Origin: Dyadobacter luticola
Lineage (GTDB): Bacteria > Bacteroidota > Bacteroidia > Cytophagales > Spirosomataceae
DNA length: 64,000 nucleotides
NCBI RefSeq assembly: GCF_005860805.1
Contig: NZ_VCEJ01000002.1
Coordinates: 2,340,375 to 2,404,374 of the forward strand
Direction: 5' to 3'
Part shown: positions 16,345 through 24,489 of the stretch, piece after piece
Position numbering within the stretch: the stretch's first letter is position 1
Layout of the letters: each line of letters starts with the position of its first letter
The notes under the pieces: model-generated
The model's database searches: none
What the model saw: the letters and a program-made list of their open reading frames with translations, nothing else
Told to the model about the DNA's origin: nothing
Position numbers and translations under genes: made by a program

Positions 16345-17016
16345 CTACAATCCCTGCCAGCCAGACAATGCAGCGGGCGACTCTAAGACGGGAATCGTGG
16401 CGTAGGAAACCAGGCCATCGTAGCGCAGCTGGGTGTTACCTGGTGGATTTTTCATAATGCCGGTCACGGTAAGGTCCACGCGGTTATCGAGCCTTAAAGT
16501 GCGTCCGATGGGAAGTTTTGTGTTAAAATATTTTTGGGCATACCGCTCGCTGAGCACGATGGAGTTCGGTGCAGATAATGCTGTCTTCGGATCACCGCTG
16601 ACCCATTCCACACCGAAAAGATCGAAATATTGGGGCTCGGCATATGCCATGTTGCGGGCCTCATTGAATTTTTTCGCCCAGCCGCCTTTGCCATTTGGAA
16701 TGCTGATGGTGCGGCCGAAGAACGTTTCCAGCCTGACAGCACTTTCCACAAAAGGATATTCCTGCCGCAGTACTTCGGCCAGCGGCCGTGGCGCGGCGTC
16801 GGTTTGCATGACCTGCTCGCGCTTTACGTCGGTCACCACCCAGTACGACCGGTCCATGTGCGGATGGTAGCGGTCGAAGCTGAACATATAATTGACGACC
16901 ATGAAAATCACCAGGCCACTCGCCAGTCCAAGGCTCAGGCTGCCGACGCGGATAAAATTTGTCTGCCGCTCGCGCCAGACGCGCCGCCAGAAAAGGGTCA
17001 GATAATGTGATAGCAT
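16345..17016 (-). CDS. FtsX/MacB-type ABC permease, N-terminal fragment ending in an amber codon
   Basis: 223 aa. It opens with the usual N-terminus of Cytophagales FtsX permeases (LTLFWRRVWRERQTNFIRV), TM1 (SLGLASGLVIFMVVNYMFSF) and the first half of the MacB periplasmic core domain (FDRYHPHMDRSYWVV; APNSIVLSERYAQKYF; GIMKNPPGNTQL). It ends at TAG 16347-16345, immediately before codons AGT and ATG of the downstream fragment in the same reading frame. A single sense-to-TAG substitution (for example from CAG) explains the split. Without readthrough the permease is inactive. Confidence 0.85.
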   Translation of the reverse strand: MLSHYLTLFWRRVWRERQTNFIRVGSLSLGLASGLVIFMVVNYMFSFDRYHPHMDRSYWVVTDVKREQVMQTDAAPRPLAEVLRQEYPFVESAVRLETFFGRTISIPNGKGGWAKKFNEARNMAYAEPQYFDLFGVEWVSGDPKTALSAPNSIVLSERYAQKYFNTKLPIGRTLRLDNRVDLTVTGIMKNPPGNTQLRYDGLVSYATIPVLESPAALSGWQGL

Positions 17017-17130
17017 AGGTTCGGTTTAAGGATATAAATTACATTACAAATACAATTATATATAAATAAACTACATATAAAAATAAACCTAACTAATTTA
17101 TCGCTGGCGTAACTTTTTTGGAACCCAGGT

Positions 17131-18873
17131 ATGGCCCTACTTTGGAAATACCTGCGTCCGCATTCTACATTGGTTTTTTTCGCCTTGCTCCTTGCGGGAG
17201 CGGCCCAGTTGCTGACATTGATTGATCCGGTGATTTTCGGAAAAATCATTGATCAGTATAGCACCAATAAAAATCATCTTTCTGAAAATGAGCTGATCAG
17301 CGGCGTTACCCGCTGGCTTTTGCTGGCGCTGGGCATCGCGGTTTTGGCGCGGCTATCCAAGGCCGGGCAGGACTACATTACCCGAAAAGCCGTGGCACGC
17401 TTCGGGATGTATATCTTCAATGACGGGCTGAAACAGACATTGCGCCTGTCTTTCCAGGAATTTGAAGAGAGCCGCAGCGGGACTACCTTGTCAGTTTTGC
17501 AGAAAGTCAAAACCGACGCCGAGCGGTTTATCAACTCTTTTATCAATGTGCTTTTTTCGTCGCTGGTCGGTGTCGGTTTTCTGGTTTGGTACAGCATTAA
17601 CCGAAACTGGCTGCTTGTACCGGTGTTCTTTGTCGGCGTGCTGCTGCTGGGATCACTTACCGGGCTGGTTTCCAAGCGGATCAAAGGAATTCAAAGGTCG
17701 ATCAACCGGCAAACCGACCGGCAGGCGGGCGTGATTACCGAAAGTTTGCGCAACATTGAATTGGTGAAAAGTCTCGGACTGACATTCGCGGAGATCCGGC
17801 GGCTGAATGCTTTAACGCTGGGCATTTTCGAGCTGGAAATGCAGAAGGCGAAGAAGGTCAGTTTCCTCTCTTTTTTGCAGGGAAATATGCTGAATCTGCT
17901 GAAACAGTCGATTTTATTCATTTTGCTCTGGCTCATTTTTCGCAAAGTGCTGAGCACCGGCGAGCTGATCGCCATGCAGTTTATATCTACCGCCATTTTT
18001 ACGCCTTTGCAGGAGCTGGGCAATATGATCATCCTGTACCGCGAAGCCGATGCGTCTTTGAAAACATTTGATTTACTGATGCAGAAGCCCGTCGAGAAGC
18101 GTCCGGAAAATTCTATTGAACTAGGCAAACTGGAAAGTCTGCGTTTCAGTCACATTGTTTTCCGGCACAAAACCGCGGGTTACAACGCAATTGACGACAT
18201 TTCTTTCGCGGTATCGCTTGGGCAGACAATTGCTTTTGTGGGGCCATCGGGCTCGGGAAAATCGACATTGGTGAAATTGCTCGTCGGACTCTATACGCCG
18301 GTGAGTGGCGAAATATTTTTCAACGAAACACCCGCGACTCAGATTCGCTACAACCCGCTACGGCGGCAAATCGGCTTTGTGACGCAGGATACGCAATTGT
18401 ATGCCGGTACCATTCGTGATAATCTATTACTTGTAAAACCCGCTGCAACCGATGAGGAAATCGAGGAAGCCCTGCGAAAAGCTTCCGCAACAGCATTGGT
18501 CGCCAAAGCTTCCGACGGGATTAATACAGTTTTGGGAGAAAACGGGATGAAGCTTTCGGGTGGCGAGAAGCAGCGGCTTTCCATCGCGAGGGCATTACTT
18601 CGCAACCCTCAGCTGCTTATTTTCGATGAAGCTACCTCCGCGCTGGACTCCCTCACCGAAGAAGAAATCACCCACACGATCCGCGAAATCTCCACCAGCC
18701 GCCAGCAAATGACCATCCTCATCGCCCACCGACTTTCGACGGTCATGCATGCGGATACGATTTTTGTTTTAGAAAAAGGAAAAATTTCGGAGTCCGGCTC
18801 GCACGACGAGTTACTGGAACAGAAGGGATTGTATTACTCGATGTGGCGGCAGCAGGTTGGGGAGCGGCGATGA
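17131..18873 (+). CDS. ABC exporter, fused permease-ATPase half-transporter
   Basis: 580 aa. A six-helix ABC transmembrane domain (about residues 10-300; TLIDPVIFGKIIDQY opens it) is fused to a C-terminal ATPase. The ATPase has Walker A GPSGSGKST at 371-379, signature LSGGEKQR at about 475, Walker B LLIFDEATSALD at about 494 and the switch His in AHRLST at about 533. All catalytic residues are intact, so it should work as a homodimeric inner-membrane exporter of the MsbA/lipid-multidrug type. The substrate is not predictable. It is divergent from the FtsX permease gene and not linked to other transporter subunits. Confidence 0.95.
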   Translation: MALLWKYLRPHSTLVFFALLLAGAAQLLTLIDPVIFGKIIDQYSTNKNHLSENELISGVTRWLLLALGIAVLARLSKAGQDYITRKAVARFGMYIFNDGLKQTLRLSFQEFEESRSGTTLSVLQKVKTDAERFINSFINVLFSSLVGVGFLVWYSINRNWLLVPVFFVGVLLLGSLTGLVSKRIKGIQRSINRQTDRQAGVITESLRNIELVKSLGLTFAEIRRLNALTLGIFELEMQKAKKVSFLSFLQGNMLNLLKQSILFILLWLIFRKVLSTGELIAMQFISTAIFTPLQELGNMIILYREADASLKTFDLLMQKPVEKRPENSIELGKLESLRFSHIVFRHKTAGYNAIDDISFAVSLGQTIAFVGPSGSGKSTLVKLLVGLYTPVSGEIFFNETPATQIRYNPLRRQIGFVTQDTQLYAGTIRDNLLLVKPAATDEEIEEALRKASATALVAKASDGINTVLGENGMKLSGGEKQRLSIARALLRNPQLLIFDEATSALDSLTEEEITHTIREISTSRQQMTILIAHRLSTVMHADTIFVLEKGKISESGSHDELLEQKGLYYSMWRQQVGERR

Positions 18874-18882
18874 TGCTATCAC

Positions 18883-19218
18883 TTAGTCTACAAGCATTTT
18901 TTTCAATGTTTCTTTAAGAGAATCGATTTCCTTCTTTGATAAAACACCAATTCTCCCGCTAATTCGTGTTTTATCCACCACTTTCATTTGATCCACGGCT
19001 ATCGAACCGGCTCTTTCTGCCACAAAACAGAAAACCCGCCACGGATAAGATTTGATGGTCGAGGTTATGGGAATAATGATTACGGTGCGTAGAAACTGAT
19101 TCAATTCATTAGGACTTACCACCACACAAGGCCGGGTCTTCGCTATTTCACTTCCGATCGTAGGATCCAGCAAAATCCAGTAAATTTCGTACTGGCGTAC
19201 TTCACTTACCACGTCCAC
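18883..19218 (-). CDS. mazF: MazF/PemK-type mRNA interferase toxin
   Basis: 111 aa. YEIYWILLDPTIGSEIAKTRP is the MazF/PemK opening; SEIAKTRPCVVVSPNELN and IIIPITSTIKSYPWRV are the conserved beta-strands, and VDQMKVVDKTRI carries the family DQ...K/R motif. MazF cleaves mRNA at short sequences and is neutralised by MazE. The GTG at 19218 overlaps the antitoxin end by 13 bases; a second GTG at 19212 is equally possible. The overlap couples translation with the antitoxin. No lesion is visible. Confidence 0.93.
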   Translation of the reverse strand: MDVVSEVRQYEIYWILLDPTIGSEIAKTRPCVVVSPNELNQFLRTVIIIPITSTIKSYPWRVFCFVAERAGSIAVDQMKVVDKTRISGRIGVLSKKEIDSLKETLKKMLVD

Positions 19219-19454
19219 TCATCTTTTTCGAACTCCGTAGGCAGCTCGTCCATCAATAGTTTGTCATCACCTGCTGCATGCATTTGCTGCGCCGCTTCTG
19301 CCCAGCCAAGTCTTGGTTCTGGTTTGATGACAATTTTCCCATCTTCTACCTCTACATCCACACTGGATTTGAAAGACAAATTGAGTTTTCGCAAAAGATT
19401 TGCAGGAAGAATGATCCCCTGACTATTACCGATACTGATGATGTTCGCTTTCAT
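19206..19454 (-). CDS. mazE: MazE/AbrB-type antitoxin
   Basis: 82 aa. The N-terminal SpoVT/AbrB swapped-hairpin DNA-binding domain (ISIGNSQGIILPANLLRKLN, then VEVEDGKIVIKPEPRLGW) is followed by an acidic C-terminal tail (LLMDELPTEFEKDEWTW) that would wrap the toxin. It is first in the operon. AbrB-fold antitoxins repress their own promoter, and two copies of a palindromic octamer lie directly upstream. Confidence 0.93.
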   Translation of the reverse strand: MKANIISIGNSQGIILPANLLRKLNLSFKSSVDVEVEDGKIVIKPEPRLGWAEAAQQMHAAGDDKLLMDELPTEFEKDEWTW

Positions 19455-19511
19455 AATGTTATAACGTCATTTAAGCTCTTAAACAAATATCGAAATAAAT
19501 GTTATAACAAA
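19455..19511 (-). promoter_or_regulatory. mazEF promoter with two palindromic operator copies
   Basis: AATGTTATAAC occurs at 19455-19465 and 19498-19508, 43 bp apart; its core GTTATAAC is a perfect 8-bp palindrome. On the minus strand TTTG (19511-19508) and GATATTTG (19491-19484, one mismatch to TAnnTTTG) form a promoter with 16-nt spacing. One operator lies just inside the spacer and the other between the start site and the ATG. This is the arrangement expected for autorepression by MazE (inference). Confidence 0.6.
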
Positions 19512-19549
19512 CGAATTCTTAAAGAACTCGAATTTATACGACGACATCA

Positions 19550-20131
19550 CTACCGATACCTCCTCTTCCAAATCTTAAACCAATTCTTATTTGCCGGATA
19601 ATTTCGGTGTGCGGCGAATTTATTGACCAAGATGGCGACGAGAAGTAAGATGAGGGCGCCGGTGAGGACGGGGCTGAGGACATACATATAGCCAAGGCTT
19701 TTGATTTTTTCGGAGCCGATGTTGGCGATGAGGGCGGTGGCGCCGCCGGGTGGATGCAGGGTTTTGGTCATTTGCATGGCCACGATGGATAGGGAAACGG
19801 CGAAGGCAGAGGACAGCCAGATTTCATTGGGAATAATATAATGTACTGTGACGCCAATGAATGCACAGATCACATGCCCGCCGATCAGGTTGCGGGGCTG
19901 GGCCAGCGGACTGTTTGTAATGCCGTAAATCAGGACCGACGAAGCCCCGAAAGAGCCGATCAGAAAAATGTTATCGCTGTCGGTAAACTGCGGATTGTTG
20001 ATCAGCCCGATCAATCCGATACCTGCGAAGGAACCGATGAATGTCCAGAAATGGTCTTTAAAATCGACCAACGTTTCCTTGTACACCACATACCTAGCCA
20101 GGCGAATGTGCTTTCTAAAACGTCTTCTCAA
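19550..20131 (-). CDS. HPP-family integral membrane protein
   Basis: 193 aa with a basic N-terminus followed by four to five hydrophobic helices (FWTFIGSFAGIGLIGLI; IFLIGSFGASSVLIYG; LSSAFAVSLSIVAMQM; VLSPVLTGALILLLVAILVN). The signature HPPGGATAL is present at about residue 126, with PRNLIGGH before it. HPP proteins are membrane proteins of mostly unknown function; a cyanobacterial or plant member has been linked to nitrite transport (family knowledge). It stands alone downstream of the toxin-antitoxin promoter, on the same strand as mazEF. Confidence 0.9.
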   Translation of the reverse strand: MRRRFRKHIRLARYVVYKETLVDFKDHFWTFIGSFAGIGLIGLINNPQFTDSDNIFLIGSFGASSVLIYGITNSPLAQPRNLIGGHVICAFIGVTVHYIIPNEIWLSSAFAVSLSIVAMQMTKTLHPPGGATALIANIGSEKIKSLGYMYVLSPVLTGALILLLVAILVNKFAAHRNYPANKNWFKIWKRRYR

Positions 20132-20248
20132 ACCTTTTAATTAAGATATAACCTATCAACCGTCAAATTTACCCAATAATCTGACACCCCTGTTGCCTGG
20201 CATACACCTTAAAGTTTTCTGATTTATTTTATTTAGAATGATTATGGT

Positions 20249-20256
20249 TAACTTTG
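20249..20256 (+). promoter_or_regulatory. -7 element for the ankyrin/flavin operon
   Basis: TAACTTTG is a perfect TAnnTTTG match 58 bases upstream of the ankyrin-gene ATG. A matching -33 TTG at the right distance is not seen, so only half of the promoter is supported. Confidence 0.35.
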
Positions 20257-20314
20257 CCCGCCTTCCGTAAAGCCCGAACATGCGAGGCGGTTGCATTTCA
20301 ACATTTCTGTTTTT

Positions 20315-21787
20315 ATGAAAAAATTATTCATTGCCTTTTTTGCCGCATTTTCGCTGGCTGCGCATGCCCAGCAGAATGTTCTTTTGGACCAGGGATTCTG
20401 GAAAAATTCGCCCGACGTAGCTGCTGTGAAAGCGGAGATTGAGAAAGGGGCCAGCCCGTCTCAGTTCAACAACAATATGTTTGACCCGACCGTACTTGCG
20501 ATCAATGCTGGTGCACCAAATGAAACGGTGAAATTTTTGATCGAACAACCTGGCAATGCGGTAAGCAAACTGACGCACGACGGGCGCATTTACATGCACT
20601 GGGCTGCCAGCAAAGGCAATGTAGAGTTGATGGAGTACCTGATTTCCAAGGGATCAAGCGCCAATTTGATCGATGCCCACGGTGCTACGCCGATCAATTT
20701 TGCAGCCGGAAATGCCCAGCAGAACCTGAAAGTATACGACCTCTGCCTCGCCCACGGCGCGAATTTGAAAAAAGACCTGAACCACGACGGCGCAAATGCT
20801 TTGCTGATTGCTATTCCCAATGATAAGGATTTGGTCCTGACCAATTATTTCGTCTCAAAAGGCCTTGATATAAAGAGTGTTGACGCGGCTGGCAATAATG
20901 CATTCAGCTACGCAGCGCGCGGCGGTAATATTGAAATTTTGAAAACACTTTTGCAAAAAGGTGTACCGGCAAATCCTTCTGCGATGCTCATGGCGGCCCA
21001 GGGATCACGCCGCGGACCGAATTCCCTTGAAGTGTACCAATACCTCGAAAGCCTGAAACTGAACCCGAATGTGATCGGCAAAAGCGGTGAAAATGCGCTG
21101 CATTACATTGCCCGCAGGGCGAAACAGGACGATGTTATTACCTATTTTCTCTCAAAAGGCGTGGATATAAACAAAGCGGACGAGGACGGAAATACGCCAT
21201 TTATGAATGCGGCTGCATCCAATTCCGACACGGCTTCCATCGCGCTGTTGCTTCCGAAATTGAAAAATATCAATCAGGCAAATGCAAAAGGCGTCACGGC
21301 GCTGGCGATGGCGGTACGCAGTAATTCACCGGCGGCAGTAAGTTACCTGCTTGGAAAAGGCGCAGACGTACATACGACTGACTCAAATGGTGACAATCTT
21401 GCTTTTTACCTGGTTCAATATTACAATGCGCAGCGCGCGGCCGATTTTGATGCCAAAGTAAAACTGCTCGCTGACAAAGGTTTCAAAGTGACTGAGCCTG
21501 AGAAGAATGGAAATACCTTATATCACCTGGCGGTAGCGAAAAACGATCTGTCCCTGGTTAAAAAACTGGAAGGGTACCAAATCGACGTGAATGCTACAAA
21601 TAAGGAAGGCATTACGGCTTTGCACAAGGCGGCGATGATTGCGAAAGATGATGTGATGCTGAAATACCTTATCTCAATCGGTGCAAAAAAGGATTCAAAA
21701 ACGAACTTCGACGAGACGGCATTTGACCTGGCTGGCGAGAACGAGTCGCTGACAAAAAACAATATTGCTGTTAACTTTCTTAAATAG
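20315..21787 (+). CDS. Secreted ankyrin-repeat protein
   Basis: 490 aa from the ATG at 20315 (MKKLFIAFFAAFSLAAHAQ signal peptide), rather than the TTG at 20291. Nearly the whole mature part is ankyrin repeats: recognisable G-x-T-P/A-L/F-x-x-A cores include DGRIYMHWAASKGNVELMEYL, HGATPINFAAGN, GNNAFSYAARGGNIEILKTLL, DGNTPFMNAAAS, KGVTALAMAVRSNSPAAVSYL and KEGITALHKAAMI. That is roughly 11-12 repeats. Ankyrins bind other proteins; in the periplasm this could scaffold the redox proteins encoded next. The stop is 5 bases before the DUF2271 gene, so it is the first gene of that operon. Confidence 0.9.
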   Translation: MKKLFIAFFAAFSLAAHAQQNVLLDQGFWKNSPDVAAVKAEIEKGASPSQFNNNMFDPTVLAINAGAPNETVKFLIEQPGNAVSKLTHDGRIYMHWAASKGNVELMEYLISKGSSANLIDAHGATPINFAAGNAQQNLKVYDLCLAHGANLKKDLNHDGANALLIAIPNDKDLVLTNYFVSKGLDIKSVDAAGNNAFSYAARGGNIEILKTLLQKGVPANPSAMLMAAQGSRRGPNSLEVYQYLESLKLNPNVIGKSGENALHYIARRAKQDDVITYFLSKGVDINKADEDGNTPFMNAAASNSDTASIALLLPKLKNINQANAKGVTALAMAVRSNSPAAVSYLLGKGADVHTTDSNGDNLAFYLVQYYNAQRAADFDAKVKLLADKGFKVTEPEKNGNTLYHLAVAKNDLSLVKKLEGYQIDVNATNKEGITALHKAAMIAKDDVMLKYLISIGAKKDSKTNFDETAFDLAGENESLTKNNIAVNFLK

Positions 21788-21792
21788 ATTTC

Positions 21793-22278
21793 ATGTCTGC
21801 TTTTATAAAAACGGTGCTGATAATCGCAGTACTGACATTTGCCCGCCCGGCGGCCACTTTTGCCCAAACCAGCAAGTACAAATGCATGATCCAGATGACG
21901 AACTACCAGGGCGAAGGCGCCTACATTGTGGTGTCACTGATCAATAGTAAGGATGTGTATGAGAAGACATTATATGTGATGGGGCCGGATAAAAAATGGT
22001 ACAAGGACTTGAAAGAGTGGCATAAATTTCAATCTAAAAAACCGGTGAACATCAGCGCGATTACCGGCGCGTCGGTCACTGGCGGAGACCGCTCGGTGAA
22101 TGTTTTTGAAATTGAAACTGCCAAAATCAATGCGGGCTACAAGCTGCGGTTTGAAACTGCCGTGGAAGACCAGAAATACAATGTGAAAGATGTGGAAGTG
22201 CCGCTGACGACCGAGGCGCTTTCTGCAAAAACGGACGGCACGGGCTACATTCGCTACGTTCGGTTCAGCCCCAATTAA
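21793..22278 (+). CDS. DUF2271 periplasmic protein with flavinylation motif
   Basis: 161 aa with a signal peptide (ATFAQ). DUF2271 features: KCMIQMTNYQGEGAYIVVSL near the N-terminus, VMGPDKKWYKDLKEW in the middle, then ITGASVTGG at residues 90-98. TGAS matches the S/T-G-A-S/T motif on whose Thr/Ser ApbE attaches FMN through a phosphoester (established for NqrC/RnfG-type proteins and proposed for DUF2271). ApbE is encoded three genes away, which strengthens this. Predicted role: a covalently flavinylated periplasmic electron carrier taking electrons from the PepSY reductase (inference). It is tightly coupled to the ankyrin gene (5 bases) and PepSY gene (15 bases). Confidence 0.88.
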   Translation: MSAFIKTVLIIAVLTFARPAATFAQTSKYKCMIQMTNYQGEGAYIVVSLINSKDVYEKTLYVMGPDKKWYKDLKEWHKFQSKKPVNISAITGASVTGGDRSVNVFEIETAKINAGYKLRFETAVEDQKYNVKDVEVPLTTEALSAKTDGTGYIRYVRFSPN

Positions 22279-22293
22279 CGCTCCGCGCATTTT

Positions 22294-24489
22294 ATGACTA
22301 TTTCGATATGGAGATACAGCCACCTTGCTTTGGCTGTATCTTCTTTTCTTTTATTGACACTGGCATCGGTCACCGGCGTGATCCTGGCATTCAAGCCTTT
22401 GATAGAAAAAAACCGGTCGTATCGTCCGGACGATTTCAACGAGATCTGGCTTTCGGAAACATTGCCGGTGCTGAGAAAAAAATATCCCGGTATCAGCGAG
22501 CTCAGTGTAGATGCGAACCAATTTATCCTCGTCAAGGGCAGCGATGCAAAAGGTGAAAAGTTGCTGGCTTATGTGTACCCCAGAACCGGGAGAATCCTCG
22601 GATCTCCGGAAAACCCGTCGGAATTTTTTGATTGGGTAACTGCATTACACCGCTCTCTTTTCTTGCATGAAGCGGGACGGTTTTTTGTTGGATTAACTGC
22701 TTTTCTACTTCTGCTGATCACCATTTCCGGCACGATCCTCATTTTGCAGCGGCAGCGCGGGCTGAAAAGGTTTTTTAACACCATTGTCCGCGAAAACTTT
22801 GCCCAATACTATCACGTCGTGCTCGGCCGGCTGTCGCTGGTGCCGATATTTATCCTTGCGCTTTCTGGCACCTACCTTTCGCTGGTGCGTTTCGAATTGG
22901 TAGACACGAAACATACCTCCGTCAATGTTGATTTTGATGCGATAAAATCGAAGCCTGCCGCCCGGGACAAAGATTTTGCGGTTTTTCAAAACATTAAACT
23001 TTCAGATGTGCAGTCGATCGAATTCCCTTTTTCGGAAGATGTGGAAGATTACTATACATTGAAATTGAATGATCGGGAGATAACCGTCAACCAGATTACC
23101 GGGGAAATTTTGGGAGAGGTGAAATATCCGGCGGCTTTGCGCCTGACGGAACTCAGCCTCGACCTGCATACGGGACGGACCAATGGTTATTGGGCGATAC
23201 TTCTCGCGATTGCTTCGGGCAACATTCTGTTTTTCATTTATTCCGGGTTTACGATCACATTCAAACGCAGGCAGGGCCGGGTTAAAAACAGGTTTACAGC
23301 TGCGGAAAGTGAGTTTATTATTTTAGTCGGATCCGAAAACGGCAGCACATTCACGTATGCAAATGCGATTCATCAGCAGCTGATTTCCTCCGGAAAGTCT
23401 GCTTATGTAACTGAATTAGATAACTATGCTGTTTTTCCAAAAGCCTCACATCTCATCGTGATGACAGCAACTTACGGACTGGGCAACCCGCCGACGAATG
23501 CGCTGAAATTTGAAAAAAATCTGAAAAAATATCCGCAGCAGCAGCCTGTCCAATTTTCCGTTCTGGGCTTTGGGTCACACAGTTATCCTGATTTCTGCAA
23601 ATTCGCTTATGAGATAGATAACCTGCTCGGCCAGCAATCCTGGGCGGTTCCGGTGCTGGAAATCCATACGGTGAATGATAAGTCACCAGCGGAATTTAGT
23701 CATTGGGCAGATAACTGGTCGCAATATGCGGGTGTCGGGCTTTCAGTTTCATCGGAGCTCATCACAGCACGGCAGGAACGTCCGCACACCTTGACGGTTG
23801 CCAGCAAAACCAGCATTTCCGGACCCGGGGAAGCATTTTTGATTAAGCTGCACCCTACCACCAGGATACCTTTCACCTCTGGCGATTTGCTGGCTATTTA
23901 CCCAGCCGACGATCATCGCGAGCGGCTTTATTCCATCGGCAAGATCGGTAACTATGTACAGCTCAGCGTAAAACTGCACGAGCACGGGCTTGGGTCAACC
24001 TATCTTTACGGACTGAAAACCGGCGATGAGTTCCAGGCCCGCATTGACTCCAATCCGCATTTTCATTTTCCAGAAAAGCCGAAAACCGTCATCCTCATTT
24101 CAAATGGTACCGGCATTGCGCCGTTTCTGGGTATGATCGATCAGCAGGTAGCTGACTCAGATTGTCATCTGTACTGCGGTTTCAGGGACGCAAGATCTTT
24201 TGGTTTGTACAAAAGTGTTCTCGAAAGAGATTTGGAAAACCGAAAACTGAAAAGTCTGCACATTGCCTATTCCCGGCAGGGTGAGAAGCAATATGTGAAA
24301 GATCTGCTTGCGCGTGACTCCGAATTTTTGGCGCAAACATTATCCGATGGAGGTACTTTGATGCTTTGCGGCTCGCTTTCCATGCAAAACAATGTGGTTA
24401 GTTTGCTCGAAGAAATTTGTTCTAAACAACTGAAAAAGAACGTGAGCTACTACCAGTCGCGCGGCCAGGTACTGATGGATTGTTATTGA
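22294..24489 (+). CDS. PepSY membrane protein fused to flavodoxin and FAD/NAD(P)H reductase
   Basis: 731 aa. The N-terminal PepSY-TM unit has helices near residues 10-32, 129-150, 175-195 and 298-322 with periplasmic PepSY segments between. A cytoplasmic flavodoxin domain follows at about 338-470 (ILVGSENGSTFTYANAIHQQL; VMTATYGLGNPPTNALKF). Next comes a sulfite-reductase/CPR-like FAD and NAD(P)H module (RLYSIGKIGNYVQLSV; VILISNGTGIAPFLGM; ending SYYQSRGQVLMDCY). It should move electrons from NADPH through FAD and FMN across the inner membrane, as in PepSY-type ferric or flavin reductases. Placement between a DUF2271 carrier and ApbE suggests output to a flavinylated periplasmic acceptor. The last 7 bases overlap the convergent apbE gene. 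Confidence 0.9.
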   Translation: MTISIWRYSHLALAVSSFLLLTLASVTGVILAFKPLIEKNRSYRPDDFNEIWLSETLPVLRKKYPGISELSVDANQFILVKGSDAKGEKLLAYVYPRTGRILGSPENPSEFFDWVTALHRSLFLHEAGRFFVGLTAFLLLLITISGTILILQRQRGLKRFFNTIVRENFAQYYHVVLGRLSLVPIFILALSGTYLSLVRFELVDTKHTSVNVDFDAIKSKPAARDKDFAVFQNIKLSDVQSIEFPFSEDVEDYYTLKLNDREITVNQITGEILGEVKYPAALRLTELSLDLHTGRTNGYWAILLAIASGNILFFIYSGFTITFKRRQGRVKNRFTAAESEFIILVGSENGSTFTYANAIHQQLISSGKSAYVTELDNYAVFPKASHLIVMTATYGLGNPPTNALKFEKNLKKYPQQQPVQFSVLGFGSHSYPDFCKFAYEIDNLLGQQSWAVPVLEIHTVNDKSPAEFSHWADNWSQYAGVGLSVSSELITARQERPHTLTVASKTSISGPGEAFLIKLHPTTRIPFTSGDLLAIYPADDHRERLYSIGKIGNYVQLSVKLHEHGLGSTYLYGLKTGDEFQARIDSNPHFHFPEKPKTVILISNGTGIAPFLGMIDQQVADSDCHLYCGFRDARSFGLYKSVLERDLENRKLKSLHIAYSRQGEKQYVKDLLARDSEFLAQTLSDGGTLMLCGSLSMQNNVVSLLEEICSKQLKKNVSYYQSRGQVLMDCY

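Noticed and set aside
16345-16347. Amber codon as selenocysteine/pyrrolysine-type recoding
   Set aside because: UAG recoding as pyrrolysine is not known in this phylum, and the FtsX family has no special residue at this point. A simple nonsense mutation is more likely.
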